A stretch of DNA of 7,039 nucleotides from UBA7312 sp002715345 (GTDB lineage: Bacteria; Bacteroidota; Bacteroidia; Flavobacteriales; UBA7312), in NCBI GenBank assembly GCA_964009845.1, contig CAXGIQ010000076.1, positions 1-7,039 on the forward strand. The letters are read 5' to 3'. Positions 1 to 6,959 of the stretch are shown one piece after another. The notes below the pieces were generated by a model that saw only the letters and a list, made by a program, of their open reading frames with translations, had not been told where the DNA came from and did no database searches. Both the position numbers and the translations under genes were made by a program. Within the stretch, counting starts at the first letter, position 1, and every line of letters starts with the position of its first letter.

Positions 1-25
1 CAATATGAAAGCCAAAATAAACATC

Positions 26-51
26 AAAAAGCCCCGCAAAAAGCGAGGCTT
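26..51 (-). terminator. Intrinsic terminator of the outer-membrane barrel gene
   Basis: Read on the minus strand, this is a 9-base-pair stem (AAGCCTCGC against GCGGGGCTT) around a TTTTT loop, followed at once by a short T run. All nine pairs form in minus-strand RNA, one of them a U-G wobble. In plus-strand RNA the same position becomes an A-C mismatch, so the minus direction is favoured. It lies 20 bases past the stop codon of the barrel gene, as expected for a rho-independent terminator ending a single-gene transcript. Confidence 0.85.
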
Positions 52-70
52 CAATACATTCTGTAAAAAA

Positions 71-2569
71 TTAATAATCTCCTTCTACACCACCACCTTG
101 CATCAAATCATCATTTGAAATATTGGTTTTGTTTTTGATGGCTTTGAACTTAATCTCTCCAAATGTGTATTTGAAGCTAATGCCGATAGAGCGGAATAAT
201 GTTTCATTATTAGAGTATTTGTAAAACCCGTCTCCATTAATTTCTGTTTCAAAAGATTTATATTGCTTAAATGGTTGTATGACGCGAAGACCTATTGATC
301 CCTTTTTATTTTTAAACTCTTTTTTTGCGCCAATACTAAACATTGAGAAGGACGGAATAGATCCTTGCGAAGTAGCAGTAGGAGAGCGGAAAAACCCCCA
401 GGTTTCCATCTTATATCCTTTCCCTACATCATACCCTCCTCCCATGTTCCAATTATACAAGATACGCCCAAGACTTTCTTTTGTTGTTTGAAACGTGTAT
501 AAATTAAACCCTGCCCTTAAATCTAAATCATTAAACGAAACAGAGCCATAGTAATTAATTCCAACCGAATTGTTCTGTCTTAGATTAGCATACCTTGTGG
601 TAGTAACAACACCTTCAACTGTTTCGATTGGTTCAATTAAATTTGTAGAATGTTTAGCAAACAAGTAATAACTACCTTTGTATTTTCCTGAAAAGTTGTT
701 ATATCCTACTTCTAAATTGTGTGAATAAGACGGTTTTAAATAAGGATTCCCAATTTCAATATTAAAAGGGTCATTAGAAACAGAGTTTGTATTTATATAA
801 TAAATTCCTGGTCTTGACAAACGCTTACTGTAGCTGAATTTTATAGACTGCATCATATCAATTTTATATGATAGTATAAGGTTTGGTAAAATTGTTAAAT
901 AATTGTTTTGAAAAGTGTCCTTTTCATTTTGAACCCATTCTCCATTTAATTGCTTATTCCACTGTCCAGATACCTGGGTTTGTTCTGCTCTTAAGCCAGC
1001 CACCATTCCCCATTTTTTATTAAGCTCCCATTTAGTAGAGAGATATGTAGCTATTACTTTTTGATTATAATCAAACTCCTCATAGGGTTGTGTGAAAATC
1101 CCTTCATCCCATGTTGAGTACTGCGAAATCATGTCTCGATCAATGTATTTTGCTCCAATTTCAATTGTGTGCTTATCTTCAATAGGGTGAGTATAATCTA
1201 ACTGTATAACCTTTGTTAATGGATTCGCGTCATTTCTATTCCAAACTGTGTCATTACATTGATTAGTTAAAACATATGTGTCGTCGTCACGAATATCAAG
1301 CCCCAACTGAAAAGCTATACTAAGTTCTCTATCTTCATGGTCTGAAAATTTCTTAACATAATCTGTAGTCCACTCATATGAGTTTTTAAAATTCTCTGAA
1401 TCTGTATATCTATTTGTTTCAATCATACCGGAACCTCTTAATGAATCAATAAATACTGTGATTTCATCTTTTCCCTCCAAATCAAAATCAACATTATAAA
1501 GACTATCCTGGGACCAGTTTTCTCGTGTTTGTTTGTTTCCTTTATAGCTTATATTGGATACAATGCTGCTGTATGGGTTGATGTCATAATAAACTTCAGT
1601 ATTTCCTCCAAAACCTATCCATTGACCTTTAGTAGAATTTATTTGTATAAGTGTAGTTTGGTCGTTATAATCATCTCTGAAGCTAAAGCCTTGTCCGGGC
1701 AGCTTCCATCCATATCTAATCATTGCTCGAGAAGATATTCCAAACTTTCCTTTTCCAATATTTAAGTTAAACGATTGGCGATTAACACGTGTTCCTAATG
1801 ATCCGTTTAGGGTAGCGTTAAAACCTACTATCTGCTTTTTTTTAGTGATTATGTTGATAATTCCTGCATCTCCTTCTCCCTCATATTTTGCAGTAGGAGA
1901 AGTAATCACTTCTACGCTTTTAATTTCATCTGCCGGAATCATTTTAAGTGCATCAGATACAGACCCGCTGAAAAAAGTAGACTCCTTTCCGTTCACTAAA
2001 AACTTCACATTTTGAGAACCTCTCAAACTCACTTTACCATCCATGTCTACAGAAAGTAGCGGCGTTTTACGCAGTACATCCGTAGCGTCATCTAAAGATT
2101 CGTTAAGGTCGTTTTCTGCATTATAAACGATTTTCTCCATCTTGGCTTCATATATCGGTTTTTCTTCATCAATTGAAACTTCCTGCAAGTTAACTGCTGA
2201 ACGAACTACCTTTATTTTACCTAAGTATTCTACTTTCTTGTTTTTGTTCAAACTAACATCCACACGGGTTTCCTCATAACCCATATAGTTGATGAGCAGA
2301 TAGCCGTTTGCTAAAGCTAGTTTACTAAATTCAAAATTTCCTCCCTCATCGGTAATGGTGCCTTCTAACAAAATATCGTTGAATCGAAACAAACGAACAT
2401 TCGCAAAAGAAAGAGAAGAGCCGTCTTCAGTATCTACTAATTTTCCAGAAATAACACCAATGTGTTGTGAGGCATTTCCCATTCTAAAATCTCCACCACC
2501 CATATTAGGTCTTTGAGCAGACAAACAAATAGGAAGGGCAATAAATATCCAAACAATAATATTCTTCAT
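71..2569 (-). CDS. TonB-dependent-receptor-like outer-membrane beta-barrel protein
   Basis: This 832-residue protein has the Bacteroidota outer-membrane receptor layout. Residues 1-18 form a Sec signal peptide (hydrophobic core, likely cleavage after CLSA, before Gln19). A short Gly-rich linker follows, then a carboxypeptidase-regulatory-like beta-sandwich domain at about 38-120 (GxVxGKxxD...F.NV...TDEGGNFEF). A TonB plug-type domain lies at about 145-245, with the recognisable stretches DVLRKTPLLSVD, SLRGSQNVKFLVNG, SVEVITSPTAKYEGEG and GIINIITKKK. The remainder is a long barrel rich in alternating aromatic residues, resembling the outer membrane protein beta-barrel family (OMP_b-brl_3). No clear TonB box and no adjacent SusD-like gene are visible, so active import and substrate cannot be inferred. 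The last strand (ISFKYTFG) is followed by a roughly 30-residue tail ending in Gly-rich sequence, which I recall from relatives. The gene stands alone, with its own promoter element and terminator. Family placement is firm; ligand and function are unknown. Confidence 0.9.
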   Translation of the reverse strand: MKNIIVWIFIALPICLSAQRPNMGGGDFRMGNASQHIGVISGKLVDTEDGSSLSFANVRLFRFNDILLEGTITDEGGNFEFSKLALANGYLLINYMGYEETRVDVSLNKNKKVEYLGKIKVVRSAVNLQEVSIDEEKPIYEAKMEKIVYNAENDLNESLDDATDVLRKTPLLSVDMDGKVSLRGSQNVKFLVNGKESTFFSGSVSDALKMIPADEIKSVEVITSPTAKYEGEGDAGIINIITKKKQIVGFNATLNGSLGTRVNRQSFNLNIGKGKFGISSRAMIRYGWKLPGQGFSFRDDYNDQTTLIQINSTKGQWIGFGGNTEVYYDINPYSSIVSNISYKGNKQTRENWSQDSLYNVDFDLEGKDEITVFIDSLRGSGMIETNRYTDSENFKNSYEWTTDYVKKFSDHEDRELSIAFQLGLDIRDDDTYVLTNQCNDTVWNRNDANPLTKVIQLDYTHPIEDKHTIEIGAKYIDRDMISQYSTWDEGIFTQPYEEFDYNQKVIATYLSTKWELNKKWGMVAGLRAEQTQVSGQWNKQLNGEWVQNEKDTFQNNYLTILPNLILSYKIDMMQSIKFSYSKRLSRPGIYYINTNSVSNDPFNIEIGNPYLKPSYSHNLEVGYNNFSGKYKGSYYLFAKHSTNLIEPIETVEGVVTTTRYANLRQNNSVGINYYGSVSFNDLDLRAGFNLYTFQTTKESLGRILYNWNMGGGYDVGKGYKMETWGFFRSPTATSQGSIPSFSMFSIGAKKEFKNKKGSIGLRVIQPFKQYKSFETEINGDGFYKYSNNETLFRSIGISFKYTFGEIKFKAIKNKTNISNDDLMQGGGVEGDY

Positions 2570-2574
2570 GCGTG

Positions 2575-2582
2575 CAAAAATA
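2575..2582 (-). promoter_or_regulatory. Putative -7 promoter element of the barrel gene
   Basis: On the minus strand this reads TATTTTTG, an exact match to the Bacteroidota -7 consensus TAnnTTTG. Only five bases (CACGC) separate it from the ATG at 2569. Transcription would therefore begin at or within a few bases of the start codon, giving a leaderless or nearly leaderless mRNA. No TTG -33 element sits at the usual 19-21-base distance, which lowers confidence. Confidence 0.5.
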
Positions 2583-2595
2583 GGGTTTTAACCCT
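2582..2595. repeat. Perfect inverted repeat AGGGTT-TT-AACCCT next to the barrel promoter
   Basis: Two perfect 6-base arms flank a 2-base spacer. The repeat lies just upstream of, and shares one base with, the putative -7 element of the minus-strand barrel gene, so a dimeric regulator bound here would contact the promoter spacer. It lacks a T run and precedes the gene, so it is not a terminator. Operator function is inference from symmetry and position only; a 6-base palindrome can occur by chance. Confidence 0.35.
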
Positions 2596-2742
2596 TTAGA
2601 TTGGTTTTAAATTCAAGATTAGACTCAGTTGAAAGCTGTTAAAAAAGTCCTGTCTTTGATTTATACAATGGTGGTAGTGTTCAAAAAAGAGTTATTATCA
2701 AGTAGTGCTCGTTCGGTATTACAGCAAATTATCTCTTATCCA

Positions 2743-2773
2743 TTGCTTATCTAGTAATCAATCCTTACTTTTG
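2743..2773 (+). promoter_or_regulatory. Promoter of the ridA-ileS-dksA-like-lspA operon
   Basis: A TTG (-33 element, 2743-2745), a 20-base spacer and TACTTTTG (2766-2773) match the Bacteroidota primary-sigma consensus TTG-N19-21-TAnnTTTG in sequence and spacing. Initiation would fall near 2778-2780, leaving a leader of about 15 bases that contains AAGGGG (2787-2792), a possible weak ribosome binding site close to the ATG at 2795. No other comparable promoter is seen before the downstream genes, so it likely drives the whole cluster. Confidence 0.7.
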
Positions 2774-2794
2774 CCCTCTTAATATCAAGGGGTT

Positions 2795-3211
2795 ATGAGT
2801 AGTAAAAAGATTGAATCGAGCAAAGCGCCTGAGCCAGTAGGGCTTTACCCACATGCACGCCAAGTAGGAAATCTGTTATTTTTATCTGGAGTGGGACCAA
2901 GAGAAAGAGGAACCAAAAAGATTCCTGGAGTAGAATTAGATGATCATGGAAATATTCTTTCTTACGATATAGCAGAGCAGTGTCATTCAGTTTTTAATAA
3001 TGTACGCACAATTATAGAAGAATCAGGGTCATCTTGGGATAAGGTTGTTGATGTAACTGTTTTCCTAACCAACATGAAAGACGATTTCAAGACTTATAAT
3101 CGTATCTATGCTGAATATTTTGCAGAAAATCAGCCTTGTAGAACTACGTTAGAAATTAAAAGCTTACCCACCCCTATTGCTATCGAACTTAAAGTTATCG
3201 CTACCATTTAA
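2795..3211 (+). CDS. RidA/YjgF/YER057c/UK114-family deaminase
   Basis: The protein is 138 residues, slightly longer than the usual 125-130. RidA proteins form trimers that hydrolyse reactive enamine/imine intermediates; the classical substrate is the 2-aminoacrylate or 2-aminocrotonate released by PLP enzymes such as threonine dehydratase. Visible family features are the N-terminal PxPVGxYPHAxxVGNLLFLSG strand, the central helix with VFNNVRTIIEESGSSWDKVV, VTVFLTNM, and the C-terminal QPCRTTLEI...PTPIAIELKVIATI. Arg116 corresponds to the substrate-carboxylate-binding Arg105 of E. coli RidA, and Glu131 to its Glu120. The loop PRERGTKKIPGVELDDHG (35-52) is longer than in classical RidA and resembles, from memory, 2-aminomuconate deaminases of the kynurenine pathway, so that is an alternative role. 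The ATG follows AAGGGG and a good promoter, supporting this start. The stop codon overlaps the ileS start by one base. Family is certain; substrate is open. Confidence 0.92.
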   Translation: MSSKKIESSKAPEPVGLYPHARQVGNLLFLSGVGPRERGTKKIPGVELDDHGNILSYDIAEQCHSVFNNVRTIIEESGSSWDKVVDVTVFLTNMKDDFKTYNRIYAEYFAENQPCRTTLEIKSLPTPIAIELKVIATI

Positions 3212-3213
3212 TG
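3209..3213 (+). other. TAATG stop-start overlap of ridA and ileS
   Basis: The final A of the ridA TAA stop is the first base of the ileS ATG. No separate Shine-Dalgarno sequence stands out upstream, so ileS is probably translated mainly by ribosomes that have just finished ridA (termination-reinitiation). This also decides the ileS start: the next residues, SKYPEYKQLNL, match the usual N terminus of this enzyme type. Confidence 0.75.
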
Positions 3214-6200
3214 AGCAAATATCCAGAATACAAACAGCTTAACTTGGCTCAAATTGGTCAAGAAATATTGGAAGATTGGAAATCTAAAAGGACTTTTGAA
3301 AAGAGTCTGTCCACAAGAGAAGGAAAGCCGTCTTTTAACTTTTATGAAGGGCCTCCTTCAGCAAATGGTATGCCAGGCATTCACCATGTTATGGGGCGTA
3401 CCATCAAAGATATATTTTGTCGCTTCAAAACCTTACAAGGATTCCAAGTACATCGAAAGGCGGGTTGGGACACACACGGGCTACCTGTAGAGCTAGGTGT
3501 TGAGAAAGAACTAGGTATCACCAAAGAAGATATTGGTAAAAACATTTCTATTGCTGAGTACAATCAGAAGTGTCGTGAAAGTGTCATGAAATTCAAAGGC
3601 GTTTGGGAAAACTTAACGGACCAAATGGGGTACTGGGTAGATATGAACGACCCCTATGTTACCTACGATAACAAATACATTGAAAGCGTTTGGTGGTTGC
3701 TCAGTCAAATGAAAGAAAAAGGCATGCTCTACAAGGGGCATACCATCCAACCATACTCACCAAAAGCAGGGACAGGATTAAGTTCTCACGAGCTGAACCA
3801 GCCTGGTTGTTACCGAGATGTAAAAGATTTAACTGCTGTAGCTCAATTCAAAGTGGTAAAGAATGAGAAGTCTGATGTTCTTTTCGAAAATCTTCATGGA
3901 GATTTATTCTTCCTTGCTTGGACCACCACGCCTTGGACACTGCCTTCAAACACTGCTTTGGCGGTTGGAAAAAAAATAGTATATGTGAAAGTTAAAACCT
4001 TTAACCAATATACGCATCAACCGATTACAGTCGTTTTAGCAAAAGATTTGTTTGCTAAGTTTTTCCCTGAAAAAAATGCTGATTTAACATTAGCTGACTA
4101 TGTGGCTGGAGATAAAAATATCCCATTTGAAGTTATTGGAAGCTTCAAAGGAAGTGAGCTAGAAGGAGTTTGCTACGAACAGCTGCTACCATATGCAAAA
4201 CCTGAAGATGGTGATGCTTTCCGTGTGTTAATTGGTGACTTTGTTACCACTGAAGACGGAACAGGTATTGTACATTTAGCTCCAAGTTTTGGTGCAGACG
4301 ACAACAGGGTAGCTAAGCAGAACGGAATTGGCTCTTTGACTTTAGTAGACACACAGGGAAGATTTGTAGATGCTGTTAGCGATTTTGCTGGCATGTATGT
4401 GAAAGATGAATACTATACAGAAGGAGATGAAAAGCCAGAACTGCCTGTAGATGTACAAATCGTTATTAAGCTGAAAAAAAGCAACCTTTGTTTCAAAGCA
4501 GAGAAATACGAACACTCTTACCCACATTGCTGGAGAACTGATAAACCCATTCTTTACTACCCATTAGAAAGTTGGTTTGTAAAGACTACCGCGGCAAAAG
4601 AGCACATGGTAGAGTTGAATAAAACAATCAATTGGAAGCCGGCTTCTACTGGAGAGGGGCGTTTTGGAAATTGGCTAGAAAACTTGGTGGACTGGAACCT
4701 TTCCCGTTCTCGTTTTTGGGGCATACCGCTTCCTATTTGGGCTACAGAAGACTACAATGAGCAAATCTGTATAGGTTCTGTAGAGCAGTTGAAAAATGAG
4801 ATTGACAAAGCAGTTTCTGCAGGACTGATGAGTAGCAGTCCGTTATCTGATTTTGTGCCGGGAGATATGACTGCTGAAAATTATAACACATTCGATTTGC
4901 ATCGCCCGTATGTGGATGATATCGTGTTGGTTTCTGATTCAGGAAAGGCTATGAAGCGCGAAAGCGACTTAATCGATGTATGGTTTGATTCAGGCTCTAT
5001 GCCTTACGCACAACTGCATTATCCGTTCGAAAACAAAGAGTTATTTGAAACTTGTTATCCAGCCGATTTTATAGCGGAAGGAGTAGATCAAACAAGAGGG
5101 TGGTTTTTTACACTACATGCTATCGCTTCCATATTATTTGATAGTGTTGCCTTTAAAAATGTTGTCTCAAACGGACTAGTGTTAGACAAGAATGGTAACA
5201 AAATGTCGAAACGATTAGGAAACGCTATTGACCCGTTCACCACCTTAGATAAATACGGACCGGACGCTATGCGTTGGTACATGATTTCTAATGCACAGCC
5301 ATGGGATAATCTCAAGTTCGATTTAGAAGGAATTGATGAGGTGCGTAAAAAATTCTTTGGCACGCTTTACAACACCTACGCATTTTTTGCACTATATGCG
5401 AATATCGATGGGTTTGCTTATGAAGAAGAAGATATCCCACTGAACCAAAGGCCAGAAATTGATCGTTGGATTCTTTCTGAGTTAAACAGTTTAATTGAAG
5501 TGGTGACAAATTCTTTAAGCGACTACGAACCAACAAAAGCAGTTCGTGCAATCCAAGAGTTTGTTAATGATAATTTAAGCAACTGGTATGTTCGTCTTTG
5601 CAGAAGAAGATTCTGGAGGGGAGATTATGGGCAAAATAAAATTTCTGCATATCAAACACTTTACGCTTGCTTAGAAACAGTTGCTGTGTTAAGTGCGCCT
5701 ATCGCTCCCTTCTTTATGGATAGACTGTTCCAAGACTTGAACAAAACAACTAACAAGAACGCTGCTGAATCAGTTCATTTAGCGTCCTTACCTATTGCTG
5801 ATAAATCAGTTATTAATACCGATTTGGAAGAACGTATGCGTTTGGCACAAGATGTAACTTCTATGGTTCTTTCTTTACGAAAAAAGGAGCGTATAAGAGT
5901 TCGTCAACCGCTCCAAAAAATAATGATTCCTGTCTTAAACAATAAGATAAAAAACCAGGTAGAATCAATCAAGGATTTGATTTTGGCAGAGGTCAATGTA
6001 AAAGAGTTGGAGTTCATGACAGAAGATTCTGGAGTCTTGGTAAAAAAGATTAAGCCAAACTTCAAAACCTTAGGTCCTAAGCACGGTAGAAACATGAAGG
6101 CAATTGCTGGCGCTGTGGCTCAATTTACTGCTGATGACATCAACAGAATTGAAGCGGAGGGAAGCTATGCGCTTAACATTGGGGATGAAACCATCAGTCT

Positions 6201-6570
6201 AGAGCTTTTAGATGTAGAGATTAGTTCGGAAGATATTCCTGGCTGGACGGTTACTTCATTGAACGGAAACACTGTTGCGCTAGACATCAGTATAACAGAC
6301 GAATTAGCTGAAGAGGGATTAGCAAGGGAACTTGTTAACCGTATTCAAAGCCTAAGAAAAGATAGCGGATTAGAGGTGACCGATCGTATTAACATTACGC
6401 TTACTGCAGGAGAAAAACTAGCTACAGCAATAAGTCATAATTTAAATTATATTTGTTCGGAAACTTTAGCTGATGATTTGCGTATTAGTACTGATACGAT
6501 TGCAAATACGCAAGAGATAGAACTGGTTGAAGGGGTAAATACCTCTGTAAGTATTAACCGAAAAGACTAA
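3211..6570 (+). CDS. ileS: Isoleucyl-tRNA synthetase, type 2 (IleRS2)
   Basis: This cytoplasmic class I synthetase charges tRNA-Ile with isoleucine using ATP. It has 1119 residues, longer than the roughly 940 of E. coli IleRS and typical of type 2 (eukaryote-like) enzymes. In order: the Rossmann catalytic domain, whose HIGH motif reads GIHH at 56-59; the CP1 editing domain, with WTTTPWTLPSN at 237-247 and GIVHLAPSFGADD ending at Asp364, the likely editing Asp; the return to the catalytic core with WNLSRSRFWGIPLP (495-508), DVWFDSGS (589-596) and EGVDQTRGWFF (623-633); KMSKR at 664-668; an anticodon-binding helical domain at about 745-870; and a C-terminal region from about 885 (LRKKERIRVRQPLQ) of the DUF5915 type. 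No paired Cys motifs occur near the C terminus, unlike the zinc-binding tail of type 1. It is intact and the only ileS here, presumably the housekeeping copy. Type 2 enzymes are generally mupirocin-tolerant. Confidence 0.98.
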   Translation: MSKYPEYKQLNLAQIGQEILEDWKSKRTFEKSLSTREGKPSFNFYEGPPSANGMPGIHHVMGRTIKDIFCRFKTLQGFQVHRKAGWDTHGLPVELGVEKELGITKEDIGKNISIAEYNQKCRESVMKFKGVWENLTDQMGYWVDMNDPYVTYDNKYIESVWWLLSQMKEKGMLYKGHTIQPYSPKAGTGLSSHELNQPGCYRDVKDLTAVAQFKVVKNEKSDVLFENLHGDLFFLAWTTTPWTLPSNTALAVGKKIVYVKVKTFNQYTHQPITVVLAKDLFAKFFPEKNADLTLADYVAGDKNIPFEVIGSFKGSELEGVCYEQLLPYAKPEDGDAFRVLIGDFVTTEDGTGIVHLAPSFGADDNRVAKQNGIGSLTLVDTQGRFVDAVSDFAGMYVKDEYYTEGDEKPELPVDVQIVIKLKKSNLCFKAEKYEHSYPHCWRTDKPILYYPLESWFVKTTAAKEHMVELNKTINWKPASTGEGRFGNWLENLVDWNLSRSRFWGIPLPIWATEDYNEQICIGSVEQLKNEIDKAVSAGLMSSSPLSDFVPGDMTAENYNTFDLHRPYVDDIVLVSDSGKAMKRESDLIDVWFDSGSMPYAQLHYPFENKELFETCYPADFIAEGVDQTRGWFFTLHAIASILFDSVAFKNVVSNGLVLDKNGNKMSKRLGNAIDPFTTLDKYGPDAMRWYMISNAQPWDNLKFDLEGIDEVRKKFFGTLYNTYAFFALYANIDGFAYEEEDIPLNQRPEIDRWILSELNSLIEVVTNSLSDYEPTKAVRAIQEFVNDNLSNWYVRLCRRRFWRGDYGQNKISAYQTLYACLETVAVLSAPIAPFFMDRLFQDLNKTTNKNAAESVHLASLPIADKSVINTDLEERMRLAQDVTSMVLSLRKKERIRVRQPLQKIMIPVLNNKIKNQVESIKDLILAEVNVKELEFMTEDSGVLVKKIKPNFKTLGPKHGRNMKAIAGAVAQFTADDINRIEAEGSYALNIGDETISLELLDVEISSEDIPGWTVTSLNGNTVALDISITDELAEEGLARELVNRIQSLRKDSGLEVTDRINITLTAGEKLATAISHNLNYICSETLADDLRISTDTIANTQEIELVEGVNTSVSINRKD

Positions 6571-6574
6571 CACC

Positions 6575-6952
6575 ATGGCAGACGACAAAACACGATATTC
6601 AGATAAAGAGCTAAAAGAATTTAAGGGTGTAATCCTTAAAAAAATTGAGAAAGCAGAAAAAGACTTAGAGTTGATTAAAAGCGCATATACCAATGACGCT
6701 ACCAACGGAACCGATGATACCTCTCCTACTTTTAAAGGGTTTGAAGAAGGTTCTTCAACACTTTCTAAAGAAGACAACGCTTTACTTGCTGCTCGTCAAG
6801 AAAAGTTTTTGCACAACCTACACAATGCTTTGAAAAGGATTGAAAACAAAACTTATGGCATTTGTAGAGTGACAGGAAAACTAATTCAAAAAGAGCGTTT
6901 ATTATTGGTGCCACACGCTACTTTAAGTATCGAAGCTAAACGCGCTCAATAA
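6575..6952 (+). CDS. DksA/TraR-family protein with degenerate zinc finger
   Basis: This 125-residue protein resembles DksA, which inserts a coiled coil into the RNA polymerase secondary channel and, with ppGpp, redirects transcription in starvation. Residues 7-37 and about 64-92 form two charged helices, the likely coiled coil, joined by the polar loop NDATNGTDDTSPTFKGFEEG. The C-terminal finger YGICRVTGKLIQKERLLLVPHATLSIEAK keeps the DksA spacing (x2, x17, x2), but the four metal positions are Cys97, Thr100, Ser118 and Ala121. Only one Cys remains, so zinc binding is unlikely and the fold must hold without metal, as proposed for zinc-independent DksA paralogues. The DxxDxA coiled-coil tip of E. 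coli DksA is not clearly present, so true DksA activity is unproven. The start lies 4 bases after the ileS stop with no Shine-Dalgarno sequence, implying coupled expression. I recall similar genes between ileS and lspA in other Bacteroidota. Confidence 0.88.
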   Translation: MADDKTRYSDKELKEFKGVILKKIEKAEKDLELIKSAYTNDATNGTDDTSPTFKGFEEGSSTLSKEDNALLAARQEKFLHNLHNALKRIENKTYGICRVTGKLIQKERLLLVPHATLSIEAKRAQ

Positions 6953-6959
6953 TTTCGTT

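Noticed and set aside
1..25. Minus-strand ATG at 24-22 opening MFILAFIL, possibly a signal peptide of a further gene
   Set aside because: Only eight codons are visible, directly behind a terminator; too short to support a gene.
26..51. Bidirectional terminator serving a plus-strand gene as well
   Set aside because: In the plus direction the stem has an A-C mismatch and no T run follows; no plus-strand gene ends here.
1529..1765. Plus-strand open frame of 78 codons inside the barrel gene
   Set aside because: It is fully antisense to a convincing barrel coding region, has no recognisable domain and no promoter or ribosome binding site.
2512..2569. Lipoprotein signal peptide (Cys15) on the barrel protein
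   Set aside because: The residues before the Cys are LPI, lacking the Ala or Gly required just before a lipobox Cys; SPI cleavage after CLSA fits better.
2774..2792. CCCT...AGGG pairing in the ridA leader as a hairpin attenuator or riboswitch
   Set aside because: Only four pairs form around a long loop and the leader is about 15 bases; too weak and too short.
3254..3490. Plus-strand open frame of 78 codons overlapping the start of ileS in another frame
   Set aside because: The ileS frame carries the catalytic motifs here; the alternative shows no family resemblance.
5088..5363. Minus-strand open frame of 91 codons inside ileS, with similar ones at 4173-4394, 5312-5551 and 6466-6777
   Set aside because: These lie opposite strongly conserved synthetase or DksA-like motifs; their composition follows from the coding strand, and no motif or promoter supports them.
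6575..6952. Frameshift or decay as the cause of the missing zinc-finger cysteines
   Set aside because: The frame is intact and the surrounding finger residues and exact spacing are preserved, pointing to substitution under selection rather than decay.
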